NCBI RefSeq assembly: GCF_005239225.2
Contig: NC_133296.1
Coordinates: forward strand, 10,788,001 to 10,852,000
DNA: 64,000 nt
From: Populus alba
Lineage: Eukaryota > Streptophyta > Magnoliopsida > Malpighiales > Salicaceae
Direction: 5' to 3'
Position numbers and translations under genes: made by a program
The notes under the pieces: generated by a model
Seen by the model: the letters and a program-made list of their open reading frames with translations, nothing else
What the model was told of the DNA's origin: nothing
The model's database searches: none
In this document: positions 33,921-47,100 of the stretch, in pieces
Position numbering within the stretch: position 1 is the first letter of the stretch
Layout: each line of letters opens with the position of its first letter

Positions 33921-36379
33921 TGTCAACATTTAAGCCCGATGTTAGTAAACCTTACATCATTAGCCTCCGCATTCGAGACCGGCTAATCAAGTTCGAGGAA
34001 TGGTCATCAACGAAGTCTATTAATGTAATTCATATTCTTAACCCAGTCAAGTACTCAAATCCATTTTGAATTTCTCGTTTATTTCACTTTATCCTCTCTT
34101 TGTGGTTTCACCCACAGATGCAAAGACCAAGAATTTAATAAGTTCGTAAATTAACGCTACGTAAAAAGTGTAGGTATAGAACACCTACCAGCTGTAGAAG
34201 CTCAACTCGCTCTTCCTTGTTGTTGTTGTGCCCCTCTTACAAAGCTCCTACTATACGAGCTCCTGAGAAGTCGAGTGAATGCCTCTCCTACATTTTTAAT
34301 ATAACATCCTGAATCATTATTGAATCTTCCCGATTCATTCATAATATTCATTAATTCACAAAATCAAATACTTTCGTAAACAATTTCCATGAATGTATTT
34401 TATTTTTGTAATTGTCATTTAAATTAAACGCCCATTTAATTCAATTCTTCATCCAATGATCTTCAATGTCTAAAGGGCATGACTTTTCGTCACCGATTTT
34501 CTTTTGTCCCAAGACATTTAATCAATCACCAACCAATGTAATTTAACTTAAATTTCATCAATGACTACACATGCCAAATTTTTCCAAAAGCACACTCAAA
34601 ATGACTCCTTATATCATAATTCAACTTACAACATGATTTCCCATTCTAACACAACCAAAATATTAGTCAATCACTATTCTTTATAGAATTTAACTATACC
34701 ATCACTTATCAACACATCAAACATGACTTAAACATAACACAAACACAACCATCATCATTAAACCCATTACCATTATCCTTATCCTTAGTCCCAAAACATA
34801 CTTTTTATGCTAACCCTCATATTCTCATTCAATATTTCTCAAACCAAACTTAAAAAATCATTATTTAAATTTAGAATTCAATACATCCAAACGGTGGAAT
34901 TATACATCATCGTCATTAGAATAACATATCCAAAATTAACATACATCCAATGGTTAAAACTTCTGATATCAGAACAATACCGGACTGACCTAAAATTTGG
35001 AGACCTGCTGTTCAGGAAGTACAATTTCTGATAGGAGTGTTATTTTTGGATCTAAACTGTTCAGAATTTATATAACATCTAGATGAACGACATATCCAAA
35101 ATCCAGACCAATCCAACGGTGAAATGATGATATAACAGCTAACGAATAAAGCTGTCTTGAAGGGTGATTTTCTAGAAATGTTCCTCCGGTGACAACCCTC
35201 AAACGAAGTCTGATATTTACAATCCCTCCAGTCAGAATGTAGATGACATTGAGCATAATAACATATCCAAAAATCAATTTAATCCAACAGTGGAAAGTCA
35301 AACTATGGCTGCCGAAGTGCCTGCCCTGTTGAAATCCCAAAACCCATAGTTTCAAATCAATTTATTCTTTCTATTTTTCAGCAAATTAAGCCATTATCAT
35401 GCAATTAATCTCTAAATTCACATGAAAAATTACTCCCCCAAAATATTTATATGAACCCTAGAATTTTAAACTTGGAGGTTTTCTTCTCCTCATGCAAGAA
35501 CAAGAGAGAAAAACGAAATCACTAAAGGGTATGTTGCTTACCTTTGCTACTTTAACTTATTTCAATGAATTCTTGCAAAAATTTACAAAAATCATGTCCT
35601 CCTCTTCCAATTTCTAGCTTCTTCTCTTTGTTTCTCTCAAGCTCTATAACTCTCTAAGTTGTTATTTAATTTGTTTTCTTGGATAGAATCCTCCTATGAA
35701 CACTCCCTTTTGATTTAGCTTGAAGAAATGAAGAGAAAATGAAGATAATGGGACAAAAAAAATGGTCTCCCTCCTGTTTGTTTTTCATTTGCAGAGGACG
35801 TGCTCTGTTTTTAAAGAGAGGAGAGGAAAGGAGAGGAGAGTATTTGTTTTGATAAAATTAAAAAAATGCCCCTTGTGTCATCTTCTTTCATTTACCCGAT
35901 TTTCAGTACTCTTCCTAAATCTTTTCCAAACTCTGATTGACACGAAATTTGAACCTAATATAAAACAATATGTCTAGAGATTCCTTACAAAATTTCAACC
36001 CGATCCAACGGTCGAATTGAGATATATCATCGATATCGTAAAACTAGACAATTAGTGTCTTTTACACTAAAATCTGAATTTCATGCATTAATTTATTTAC
36101 TTAGATCCTCATGACATTTCCCCTTAATTTATACTCAATAAATTCAATATTACCACATTTATCATTAATTTGTCAGAATACGTGTTTTGACTGGGGTTTA
36201 CATATCTTCTATTTTTTTTTCTTATTCTTTTATCCATTGAAACTCATCACTGGTTTCGCCAACATTACAAGTTTTAAAACTAAAAAATCATGACTCTCTT
36301 TTCGACTTCAACAATATCTTTAAATTTGTTTATGGAGATCATTCTCTCTCTCAAATGACACATTTATTGTTATTCCTAC

Positions 36380-38135
36380 TGACATGACCAAAAGCTTGAT
36401 GTCTTCTCCCAAGTGCAGGAGTGTCGAAGTAATAAATAACCCGACAAGATCGGGATCGAACCACAGAGAGGTTAATTGTATAAATTATAAATAACAACAC
36501 AACAACAACAACAACAATAACAATAATAACGATAATAATAACAATATTAGTAGTAGTAATAGTAATAATAATAATAATAATACTCAGTACGTGGCGTTGT
36601 TATACCTGAGAATGATCTAAAAGATCGGATCACAAGTTTCCAGCCTATATACTGAGTTTATGAACAGATAATAATAATAGTAATAGTAATAGTAATAGTA
36701 ATAGTAATAGTAATAATAACAATAATAAAGAAGAGATGGAAGAAATTAATGAGAACTTTGAGTTGGAAGATTAATGTAAGGATTAAACAATGATAAAAAC
36801 AAATGTCAAGGTTAGAGGATCCACTAATGGTACTTCAAACAAGTATAGTATAAACTCTTATTACTCAATTGGAAACCACACATAAAGGAGATTCCAATCA
36901 GATTATAAATTATTAACATGATTACATTAGTTATCTTATTCGAATAAAGCTAATACTTATAAATGTTGGCAGGCATTCATGATTATAACTTATGTTAACA
37001 ACAAATCAAGTTCCTTTCATAGCTCAGGTGTCGGTTATACCATACAGTATGGGCTATGAAAGTGTCAAGTATTTGTTGTACCAAGTGTTATACAACATAA
37101 ATCTAGATTAACCATTTAACAAGCAAAGTATTAAAAGTGAACAAGATAACAAATATAAAACATGTTAGTATCCAACGTTAAGGTCCATGTTAAGTTTATA
37201 TTATACTTATTCTTATACCATTAATGTACCCTTTTCACCTTGACATAATTAACTTAGCTAAACATAATGAAAGAAAGAAACATAAATGAACAAGATAAGA
37301 ACATAAATGAGAAAGAAGTTGACTAAGTAAAGGAAAGGAAATGAAGTGCATAAACTTGATATTAATGAAAGCAAAACATAAGCAATACAAAGAGAGAAGC
37401 AAGAGCATGATCTTGATCTGGAAACCAAGATGCCTCAATACATGGTAAGTGCCTCCTTTTATAGGCCAAAATTTGGAACTATTGATTTGTTGACTAATTG
37501 ATGAGTGGGTGGCCACATCTTGACTTGGTAACAATCCTTATCTTCTTTTCTGAACAAGACGTCATTGCTAACATCATAATTTGCCCAGAATACTTAGGAA
37601 TATTCTAGGAAATTGTCTCAGCTTTTCAACAAAAAAAAGATGAGGTCATTTGGACTTCTAGAACTCAAGATATGGGCTGAACACTAAATAGTGTCTGGGC
37701 TGCATGACAACTTCGGACTTCTTCGTTGTTCCTTCAATTTGGACTTCACAACAACCTTTTTAAATCTTGGGCTCCTCATGAAAGTTGTAGGCCTTTGTCT
37801 TACCTTTCCATCCATATAAAATGGACCTAAATCCGAGATCTAGAGCTCCAGATATGATCCAATTAAGCAATGTTCCGGTTTGGACTGCACCGGCATCTCT
37901 TTTCTAAGTTTGGCCATCTCTTTGTCTTTTCACTTTCAATACTTAAACTCATCAATCAATCCTTTTATTTATGTGATAGGCCTGCATTTAAGATGAGCAT
38001 TTACCATAAATTAAGGTATCTTATAGTATCAAACTTGTTATTATAAAACATGCTTTAGTTAAGGAGTTATTGATACTTCAAGTGCAAAATGATGATATAA
38101 AACCTTGATAAACATGCACTTTAAAGTACTAATCA
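36380..38135 (+). mobile_element. R: solo LTR-like element, 1.76 kb, 5 bp TSD CCTAC
   Basis: Begins TGACATGACC and ends GTACTAATCA (TG...CA). It is flanked by CCTAC at 36375-36379 and 38136-38140. The first part holds AGTGCAGGAGTGTCGAAG and a purine-rich word CACAGAGAGG, then (ATA/GTA)n SSRs at 36480-36580 and 36665-36725. No coding domain. A second copy, reversed, starts at 62893, and the last about 450 bp also lie inside LTR4 (51326-51772). Confidence 0.88.
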
Positions 38136-38589
38136 CCTACTATTTATTCATTTCTTTCATATCGAATATCCATTACTCATCGAAACGTCATTACTTCGAT
38201 CCTATGTGTTGTTTTTTTATTCTTTCTTTTTTTTATTATTGTTGTTATTATTTATTTTTATTTACAGGGGTTTACAATATGAGAGAAAAGAGCACAAAGG
38301 AGAGGGAGTGGGAGAGAGGGAGGGGTGGGGCAACTAGAAAGAAGGAAAGGGGAAGGGGGGAGAGAGAGCAGGGAGGGAGGGATGGGTGGGAAGGGGGAAG
38401 GGACAACAGGGAAAAAATTAATCGAAAAAACAAATCGATAAAAAAACCATCAACATCTAGCGTGCTTGATTTAGAAACTTTATGTAAATTATATGATACG
38501 GACGGAAACTATAGAAACAATAAAAAAAGCACATAATTTTTTATGAAAAAAAGGCTACCGTGAACTCTAAATTTGTTGATTTATTCTTT
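38136..38589. other. no gene: polypurine-rich spacer
   Basis: 38281-38425 is almost pure A/G on the plus strand. A 143-residue open frame through it (38105-38536) is Arg/Glu/Gly low complexity (REWERGRGG) without a domain, and its first part lies in element R, so it is rejected as a gene. Confidence 0.65.
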
Positions 38590-38859
38590 TTAAAATAATA
38601 ATATTAAAGTATGTTGGAGAAAAAAAAATTAATAATACCACATTACATCACTAAGCTTGTTGGAGAAAAAAAATTACTGATGGTTTTACAAACGGAAAAT
38701 ACAGGCCAAAACAAATTCCCGTTGGAAATATACCGATGGATATATTTCGTCAGTGATAGTGGCATATCTAGTAAATATTTCTCAACTTTCAGTAAAATGA
38801 CGATGGACTTCATCCGTATGTGAAGGCGTCGATGATTGTTGCATTTTTAGTGAATATTT

Positions 38860-40485
38860 TGTTGCGATGTCGCGGTTGCACAAATTAATTATCCTAGTTT
38901 CAAACACAACACACATGATAGTATAGAGCAAGCAAGGGCTTGATCCACAAGGAAGGTTCAAGTCAGATTTTTATGCTAGATGTTATGCAATTTGGGGGGG
39001 TTTGGACGTTATTTAGGCTAAAGCAAAAGAAAACAAAAAACTATCAAACAAAATTTAATAAAATTAGAAAATTATCAAGAGAACAAACCTTAGTCACAAG
39101 CACACATCCACCTACAGAAATCAGAATTGATCATGGAAACGAAACATCAATTTATATTCTGAATATTTATCTCTTCTTAACATTGGTTAGTTAACGGATC
39201 CGTCGTATAACTAATCCTAACCATCAAACAACCATAGTGTCCGCACTAGTAATTTAATTCAATGGCAGCCTTAAGAACTAGATAAGTTTATTAATCAAGA
39301 AAACATAATTGTCCGCAGTCTATGTTTGATTTGATTGAATGTTCTTCCTAAGATTAATAACGTAGATCCGCCACAATTATTAAACTCAGTTGCTTTACAA
39401 GTTCATATACCACAACTCCAGTTTTGATATCAAACTTAACAACAGATTGTCTACAATAATAACTTAGAGTTCGCTCTAGCAATTAAAATAAACAATCATA
39501 CAAAAAATAATCATAGGAGAATAAACATATTCATCATATAAACTGAAAAGAAAAGGTAAAATAAATTTCATAGTTCTTGAAATCCGATGATTTCCGTGTT
39601 CTTGCAACCAAGAAAAAGTGTTTAGCCTTGCATGTTTGTTGAACAACTAATAAAAAAGAAGGAAGAATGCATAATTTTGAGTTTCTTAGAGGAGGGGGGG
39701 TGTTTTTCTCCTCTTAGCTAGCTGCCCCCCTTCTCTTCTCTCATTCCTTTTATATCATAGGAAACCCTAGTCTCTATTTTACAAAATAGTCCTCCCTTAA
39801 GTAGAATGTTTACATTTAAGTACTTCAATAACTATTTTTCTAAAAAATGAGAAATGGCCTTACATGAAACCTTCAATATTTGACTTAGAGGAGCTAAATT
39901 GCTGAAATAAAAACTTGGATATTGGTTTATATGTTTTGGAACGTAATTTGGACTCGTTTCTTTATGAAACCTATTTACCGGCAGAATTCAGTTGTCATCT
40001 TTGAAAAATCATATCTCCTTCATATGACATTTTTTTTTTTGCTTAAATTTGGAGAGTTTATAGGTATTTGAGTCAGGAATCCAAAACAATTGAGTTTGCA
40101 TCAATTGGACTTCTTTAGCTCCAGATATTCAAGTCGGAATGGCCGAAGGTCAACATTGACAGATTGCAAGATTTGAATTTGAAGGCTGTGATTTCCATGC
40201 TCTTCCTTATTTTATTTTCTTGCCATAGATTTCCAAAAAGGTATGGATGCTAGCTTTTTAATGCCAGTAGAATCATTTCATTTCAACCTCTATAGCTAAC
40301 GCTCTGCACAAAACTCGACTAAAGGTCAAATCTGCCAATTATCTCCAATTTACTTCTTTTTGCATCTTTCATCCAAAAGTGCCTTCAAAACATAAAACAA
40401 AGAATATCAAGACATTTTATATATAAAACATAGGCAAAACACTAGTTAACTGTGGATGAAACTATCAACTAATACGGTTGCATCA
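38860..40485. mobile_element. LTR-like insert (TG...CA, 1.63 kb, TSD TATTT) in the CACTA
   Basis: Starts TGTTGCGATG and ends GGTTGCATCA, flanked by TATTT at 38855-38859 and 40486-40490. Removing it restores the CACTA repeat text (AGTGAATATTTCTCAAC), which matches its neighbour at 38770. No gag-pol inside, so a solo LTR or other LTR derivative. The 84-residue frame at 38940 is chance. Confidence 0.82.
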
Positions 40486-40779
40486 TATTTCTCAACTCTT
40501 GATGAAATGCCGACGGAGACATTTCATCGGCAAATCCGTCGATGGGGTTTTTTAATATATATTTTTAAAATAACTATTTAGAATAAATAATATAAAATTA
40601 TATAAATTAATAGTAAAAAAAAACCAATTATGCAAATAAAATTTTATTAAACATCAAAACTAAAAAAAATAAAGTTAAATAATATTCATTACAAATTTAA
40701 TGTGTTTCCAAAAAAATATTAAACTAGAACAATGATGAAGCTGGAGGAGGAAGAGGAGGAGGCTGGTTGTTCCCGGGAC

Positions 40780-41184
40780 CATACGGCCAAAAAGAGAAAG
40801 CACATGTATCACTCTTCTATGATGTAATTTCATGATCATTTGGTGGAGTTGTTCATAATTCGTCGAGAGTTGCTCGTATTTTTTGATGAGATGAGTTGTG
40901 TGTTATTTATAATTCACCGATAGTTGCTTGTATTTTTTGGTGAGATGAGTCGTGTGCTACTGCAAGGCTACAAACTCCTTAAATTGGGTGCTCGATACTA
41001 ATTGGGAGCGCTCCTAACGGTTGAAACACTATGGGCCGCCCGCAAGTTATCGGCTATACTGTTAGAGAGCCCGTACACCTGATTTTTATCGGGTCCACCG
41101 ATGATACTACCTCTATCCACAAATCCAGATTGAAATCCGGATGGGTCGAAGGATCGTCTCTATATCTCTGCCTCAACTAGCTAT
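40780..41184 (-). pseudogene. CACTA transposase C-terminal fragment
   Basis: On the minus strand RDDPSTHPDFNLDLWIEVV is followed, after a frameshift, by GPDKNQVYGLSNSIADNL and AAHSVSTV. This resembles the plant CACTA (En/Spm, Ptta-type) transposase C-terminus. The following stretch repeats a short segment (ATTTTTTGATGAGATGAGT near 40877 and TTTTTTGGTGAGATGAGTC near 40937) and ends in a proline-rich tail (PPPLPPPA). Stops and one clear frameshift make it inactive. Confidence 0.7.
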
Positions 41185-41429
41185 TATATAAGCATGTTTA
41201 GGGAACATGGTTTGCATGATATGGAAATAGGGAAAAGTGTTGAAATTATATGGACATTTGTTAAATACTAGGTGGTGGTTTTTATTTTTTTATTCTACTG
41301 ATAAAAGGATTTAAAAAAAAAATTATCGTTTTCTTTTATATTATTCACAATCACTTTTAATAATCTAAAAAATTGAATGATCGTTGCAACGCTGTATACA
41401 TGTACGTACTACATAAACAAAGTGTGGAA
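41185..41429 (+). mobile_element. retroelement E, end fragment
   Basis: Matches the reverse complement of about 13870-14085 in copy A, beginning ATAAGCATGTTTAGGGAACA. The same words occur at 47503-47546 in copy B. It is cut on the left by the CACTA and borders the TNL promoter on the right, the same E/promoter border as in copy A. Confidence 0.6.
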
Positions 41430-41815
41430 AGCATTGAATAGAGAAGCGCAGAATGTTACAAGGCCTAATTCTTTCTTCATTTGGTCTCTTCATAACTATA
41501 TAACTTCCAATCCTCTTTTCCCTCTCTAATTATTTTCCACTTTGCCACTCTTACACCTTCCATCTTTCACTCTCTGTTTTCTTTCCCATTACTTTTGAGT
41601 TTGTTTTTTCTCCGGTTTCTCTGGATCAAGGACTCGTAGCGGTAAAGTTTCAAGGATGTTTCAAGTTAGACTGTGAAGAAAGATGACTTTCAGTGGAGAA
41701 AGTTCAAAGAAAATGATATCTTATGGCATCCCTCCTCCTCTCATGGAGCTCATGCATCACGAAATGAAACATCAGAGAATTCTGGGAATTTCAGCTTATA
41801 TTAATTTGATGGATT
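41430..41815 (-). promoter_or_regulatory. orphan TNL promoter, minus orientation
   Basis: Related to 21140-21540 in the same orientation and to 13060-13860 reversed. It includes CTAATTCTTTCTTC, GTTTTTTCTCCGGTTTCT and GAAACATCAGAGAATTCT. The TIR exon expected at lower coordinates is absent, replaced by E and the CACTA. It serves as the empty-site reference for both the MITE (13303-13682) and Copia-1a. Confidence 0.65.
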
Positions 41816-42177
41816 AATAAATTTTTTTAGATGCTCATACAAAGAAATTAAAAACTATGAAACATTCTTAACCATCAGATCAATCAACCTCTCGAGATTG
41901 ATTTGTTTTAAAGTGAGAATATTGCTAGCATTGAACATGTTTTGATAGAAGTAGACGCATTTTGTAAGTCTTCTAGAAACTTGAATTCGTGTTTCTAATT
42001 TATTTATTAAAATTTATTATTCTATTTTTAGTGAATTTATACGTTAATTAATCAAGATTAAGAAAAGAACATAAATGATTAAAATTGGAAACATATAGCA
42101 TAATTGTGTTTGATGATTATTTTTAAAAATTCAAAAATTCAAAAATTATGATTAGTTTTACATGAGAGTAACATCAA

Positions 42178-42545
42178 ATTCAAAATCAAGATCGCTTCTT
42201 TCTTGAAGGACCTTTTTCCAGAAGTTCTGCACAAACGCCATGTTAGGAATCGAGTGCCCATAAAGGCCTTCCATGCCTATTGACAACAAATGTTTGTTGT
42301 CAATGGATTTAACATAGGGTGTCATCTCTTGAACTCATTAGCAGATAATATTATAATTAAGCCGATGGCTACCTGTACTTATTCATGGTTGCTAACATTG
42401 TTTCTGACATTTACAGTCTTTCCTGAGGAGTCAACCTGGCAGCGTGGTTCATTCACTAATTCCCATTCTATGATTGTTGGCTCATCCCGATAAGAAACTC
42501 TAGTGATTGTGTTGATCCCTATGAACACTCTCTGTGTGAAAAAAA
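42178..42545 (-). pseudogene. mannan endo-1,4-beta-mannosidase (GH5) fragment
   Basis: Two exon-like pieces on the minus strand. The first (about 42530-42410) reads [20 protein letters not shown] and [16 protein letters not shown], with the GH5 acid/base Glu in NEP. The second (about 42336-42250) reads QEMTPYVKSIDNKHLLSIG and MEGLYGHSIPN. These are consecutive parts of plant endo-mannanases, which cut mannan backbones in the cell wall. After YGHSIPN the family match ends and sequence shared with 12690-12775 follows. N-terminus, signal peptide and the C-terminal nucleophile region are missing. Confidence 0.82.
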
Positions 42546-43849
42546 AGGAGAAACTTTACAGCATTAGCTTGTGGCTGATATTACACTAAATTCATTTAAA
42601 AGCATACCATTCATATTGGATATACAAAACAATAGTTAGCATTGTTTAATTTATTTGAGCAATTCCTGGGTAAGTTTTAATGAAAAATTGGATTTTGAAT
42701 CCATGATTAAAACATTTCTTAATTGATTAGATATTGAATAAACTATCAGCGTCTAGTATTACCAAATTCATTTTTCTTGTCATATATTGTATGTAAACAA
42801 GTCTTGGGAGATATTGCTTCTTAACAAGTGACATAACTATTTTCTCTTTCTCATAGAAAATATTCACTTTTATATATAGAAATGTTATATAAATAATCAG
42901 TTATTTTGTTTAAACTAATAGAACAAGTATATTTTCATGTTTATGAAAAGAATTTAGTGTTTCTAGAAAATATGACTTGATCATCAGTTATCATTTATTA
43001 CATCAATTCGGATAAATATTCTTATATAATTTATTTATTTATAAACTACTCTCTCCCTCTCTCTCTCTCTCTCTTTAATTGAACATTTATGTGAAAAACC
43101 CAACTAGTTTTTAAACTACATAATAGAATAGGTCTCACTCGTTACTTCATTATTCTAATTGGGAAAATTGTGATCGCTAGAAACTCAATCCTTGTTTGAA
43201 GGCATGAAACTATCATTTTAATTCATTTTGATTCTCTTAAAAGAAAAGCGATTAAAGCAAAAATCATTTTTATCATGTAGACTCTAAAATCTCTACAAGT
43301 CTGATTTATGATCCAAGTTCTATTTATGATCCAAGTTCTTTAATACCAAATAAATTAAATTTGTTTGTGTTTGGACTCACATTAAATTAAAAAACTTAGT
43401 CCAATTACATTTCATGATTCTTAATTTAATATCCCTCAAGTTCAAGGTATTTTAAGTAGTTTTCATATCAATTCTTTTAAAATATCCTCTAGATAAAGGA
43501 CATTTGAGGTAAATATGTAGAGACTTGTAACAATGCATAAATATGTAGAGACCTGATGGTGAAACATTTTGCTCGTAAAAGGAGTTGTTATAAACAGGTA
43601 CACTAAGATTCTAGTTGGAAAACTAGATAGTTGGGACCAATTAAAGTAAGAATCCCTAACACTCTTCTACAACACTCAATAAGTTGTAAGATTACTAGAA
43701 GTTGCATGCTCTAAGCCAAAAAAAGGAAGAACTAGTCTTGGACTATATTGTAAAATAGATAAACTTAGTCCGGTTGTAAGGAGAAGATAAGTGAAGCCTC
43801 TTTCATAGACATGGGTGTACATCAAATGCAATGGGAGTTTTATATTGTC
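42546..43849. other. no gene seen
   Basis: AT-rich DNA with a (CT)n microsatellite at about 43050-43075. No coding domain on either strand. Confidence 0.6.
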
Positions 43850-44130
43850 TTTAAGGGAATATGTCGTTCACTTTTGAACAACTTGTTACAAGAGCCTATG
43901 ACTTGGAAATCCAAATAGCAAAGTATATAAGCTATTTCCTAAGTGATCCTCAGAAACAAAGAAAGAATTTAAGAAAGATATAAAGCATGCAAGATCAAAA
44001 GAAGCTATGGTTGTCTCTACGACACCTATAAAGGTTTTTAACCAACAAGCCAAACCAAAACCAAAGATTGAAGAAAAACCAAACCTAAGAAAGAAAGAAG
44101 TCCATTTTAAAACAATTACAAGAAAAATAA
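43850..44130 (+). pseudogene. retroelement gag fragment
   Basis: MSFTFEQLVTRAYDLEIQIA is followed, in shifting frames, by SKEAMVVSTTPIKVF and KPKIEEKPN. This resembles the gag region of plant gypsy polyproteins. It leads directly into element E copy B, so it is probably E's own gag remnant in plus orientation. The reversed copy A keeps only the last part (about 17040-17150). Confidence 0.5.
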
Positions 44131-47100
44131 TACTTTTTTTTTAGATCAAAATAAGCCATGGAGCTCAATAAGCACACTCCTTCCACCTTTATTTTGTTTT
44201 TTAAATTACTACTCAAAATGTTTGTTAGGCCTCCTTTGAATTTTTTTTTTTAGTTTAAATGTAATGGATGCTTGTTTTTAGATGTTTAGTTATGCCATGA
44301 TTTAGTAAACATATGCATGTTTAATTTTTGTTTCAGGTTTAGTTTGATGTTTAAGATTGTTTATTGGAGTGTTAAATGTTAGTTTAACATACATTTTTAG
44401 CATGTTTTAATGATTAGTTAATCAATTTTAAAATCATGGAAAGATATGTTAAGTATTAATGTTGTTGTTGGATTAGTCTATCTTGAGTAGGTTGTTAGGT
44501 TTATTTGAAGTTGCAAGCATGAGGTTTGAGTTTAATCAATTTGACGTGATTTGATCTAGTTTTTAATCTACATTTTCTAGGTTTTTTTTTCATGTTCTTG
44601 AATAAATTCAAAATGGTTTTCCCTCTATTGATCTTCGTTCTTTCTTTTTTGATTTTGGGCCGTGTTTGTTGGGTTGGGCCAAGAAGCCAACCCACATGGC
44701 AGGGTTCAGTCCATTTATAATAAGATAATGTTTTGATGGTTTAAAAATTTTCAAAAGAAAAAAATGCAATTTTTTATCTTTAAATGGTGTTTGTCAAACA
44801 CAACCTTAAGATATTTTTTAAGGCTTTTATTTTTTAGTTAAGAGCGTGTTTGACAAACATGTCCTACTGATTTTCTAGCAATGTTTATTTTCTCTTTTGT
44901 GATTTTGCCAAACAACCTTAAATAGTTTTTAAAAATTCTAGAAAACATTTAGAGACAATTTTAAAATTGTTTGTGGCTCCCTCGCATATTTTCCCACCAT
45001 TTTATTTAATATTTGGGTTGTAAACTTACATTGTAAGATACTAATCTAGTATTAAATATATTTGTTTTTTAAAAAAAATTCAGAAAGATACAAAAAAATA
45101 AGAAATATCATTATTTGAAAAAAAAAAAACATGTTTTTATTTGTGTGCATGTGACCAAGTTCTAAAAATGTTAATGCATATTTTATATAAAAAAAATATA
45201 TTGTATTTTTATCATACTTTGAAAAAACACAAAAATCAATTAACGAGTATGATAATAAATTTATGATTATCTATTAAGATTTGACCAAAATTTTAAAAAC
45301 ACCACAAAAATAATTTTTTTTATTAATATTTGGAATGTGAATTTTACAATGTAATGCTTATTCTCAGTATTAAATTAAATGAATTAGAAAAAAAATATTA
45401 GGAATTAATTATAGACTTTAATATTTGAGGGTATAAAATCACACTATAAAGTATATCTCCTTGTATTAAAGATACAAAAATAGAATTAAATACACCATTA
45501 AAATCTTGGTCTTAGAATGGTTAGATTTTAGCCCTATAAAGTAGAAATATCCTTATCGAGAATGACCTTTTTTTAACCTTAGACATATCAACGAATAGAA
45601 ACATGACTTGGAAAAAACAAATCAATCAATAATGCAGCTTACCATAGGTAGGGTGCATGAGGGGTGATGCGTTTTGCCCATACACAACTAATCTACTTAC
45701 CCAGACTCTTGTAGACCATTAGATTTTCTATTGATCAAAATACTAGATGACGATCTATAAACCCTATTAATCATAATTTTATGATTAATCTCAAGACATC
45801 TAAAATCACCTCAATCCAGGAGACAAATCCACCATTCAACGTCTTCCACACTACGAAAATAATAATAATAATAATAAAGTGGAATTATAAATAAAAATAA
45901 TGTATGATTTTATACCTGAAAAAATACTAATCGCCAATATAAGCTCATCATACAATCACACTATTTTGACCAAAAGTGATGAATACTATGAGGAAAATCT
46001 TATTGTGATTATGGATGAGAGTGCCCAATGAATTAATTCAAAAATATTGAGGATCTAAGTAAATAAAATAATACGCAAATTTGAATTTTTACATAAAACT
46101 ACCTGCTATTTAGTTTTACGATATCAAGCATAAATCTCAATTTAACTATTGGATGTGATTGAAATCTTACAATGAATCTCATTACATATTTCTCTATCTT
46201 GGAATAAAAGTTCAAGTCAATCGGAGTTTAGAAAGGCCTTGTGATAAAGCCAATAGTAGAAAAAAAAATACAGAGAAACATCATATAGATATTTGGTAAT
46301 GGAATTGTCATAATTTAATAAAACAATTTCCCATGGTACTTTTTTGGTACTATTTTAGTTGAAAGCTCTTTTAAGGGCGGAGAAGTTTGATTTTGCTCAA
46401 TTTTTTTTTTTTTTAAGAAATTAAATGGTGATCTTCCAAGATTTGAGTGTTAAGAGGGTTTAAAAATGTTTCTATCTAGGAAAACAAATCAAAGGGGGGT
46501 ATTTTAAAGAGAGAGAATGTGATGGAACATATAAAAGCTAGAGAGAGAGAGCTTGGATTTTGGTGAGGTTTGCTCATTCAATTGAGTTTTCTAATAAAGG
46601 TAAAAGATTTTTTCTCAATTAAACCCATAAGATACTTTGTTTTATGGGGAAGAAAAAAAAATTCACAATTTTTAATTCTAGGGTTCATGAAAAGTTTTTG
46701 AGGAAAAGGATGGTTTGTAGGATTTTGTTTAAGTTGACATGAAAATGATGATTGGAAGAAAATATTAAGAGAAAAATTCAAAACACAATAAGGGGAGATA
46801 GGTGTCATTAGGGCCGACCATGGAGAATATTGTAGGAGATGAAAAACTTCGTTTAAATTGTGTGATAATGTATGTCCATTTAATGTATAGATATGAGTAA
46901 ACTATATTTGGGAAAGAGTTTTGATGTGGATTTTATGTTGTATATGTCAAAGAACCATTTCAACCCAAAAGCTTAAGCTATTAGGTGAAGTTCCAATATA
47001 TGATTTATATTATTCTCTAACACACCTCCTCAAGTGAAAGTCCTTTGGGCTTGAAACTTGCACAGGTCCACATTACCTTGTGTATAATTTTTATCAAATA

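Larger units (their letters stand above)
27809..36202 (-). mobile_element. LTR3: long solo LTR of a gypsy element, interrupted by Copia-1b
   Basis: Plus-strand ends TGTAACACCC (27809) and GGGGTTTACA (36202) are the reversed forms of the LTR2/LTR4 ends. Without the 3.45 kb Copia-1b insert and duplicated target the LTR is about 4.94 kb. There is no primer-binding site to the left and no pol to the right, so a solo LTR is the best reading. No 5 bp target duplication is visible (ATATG left, TATCT right), so an edge may have changed. Its interior holds the two hairpin blocks at 32.9-33.4 and 33.4-33.9 kb. Confidence 0.75.
38590..41184 (-). mobile_element. CACTA (En/Spm) element fragment, with a nested LTR insert
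   Basis: Two lines of evidence. First, 38590-38859 and 40491-40560 are subterminal repeat DNA with words such as GACGG, TTTCGTC and CCGTCGATGGGG, related to 62690-62890, next to a CACTA terminus. Second, 40780-41184 on the minus strand encodes a transposase C-terminal stretch. The two are split by a 1.63 kb insert. The right edge at 41184 abuts element E. Confidence 0.75.

Noticed and set aside
38105..38536. 143-residue open frame
   Set aside because: Crosses from element R into polypurine low complexity; no domain.
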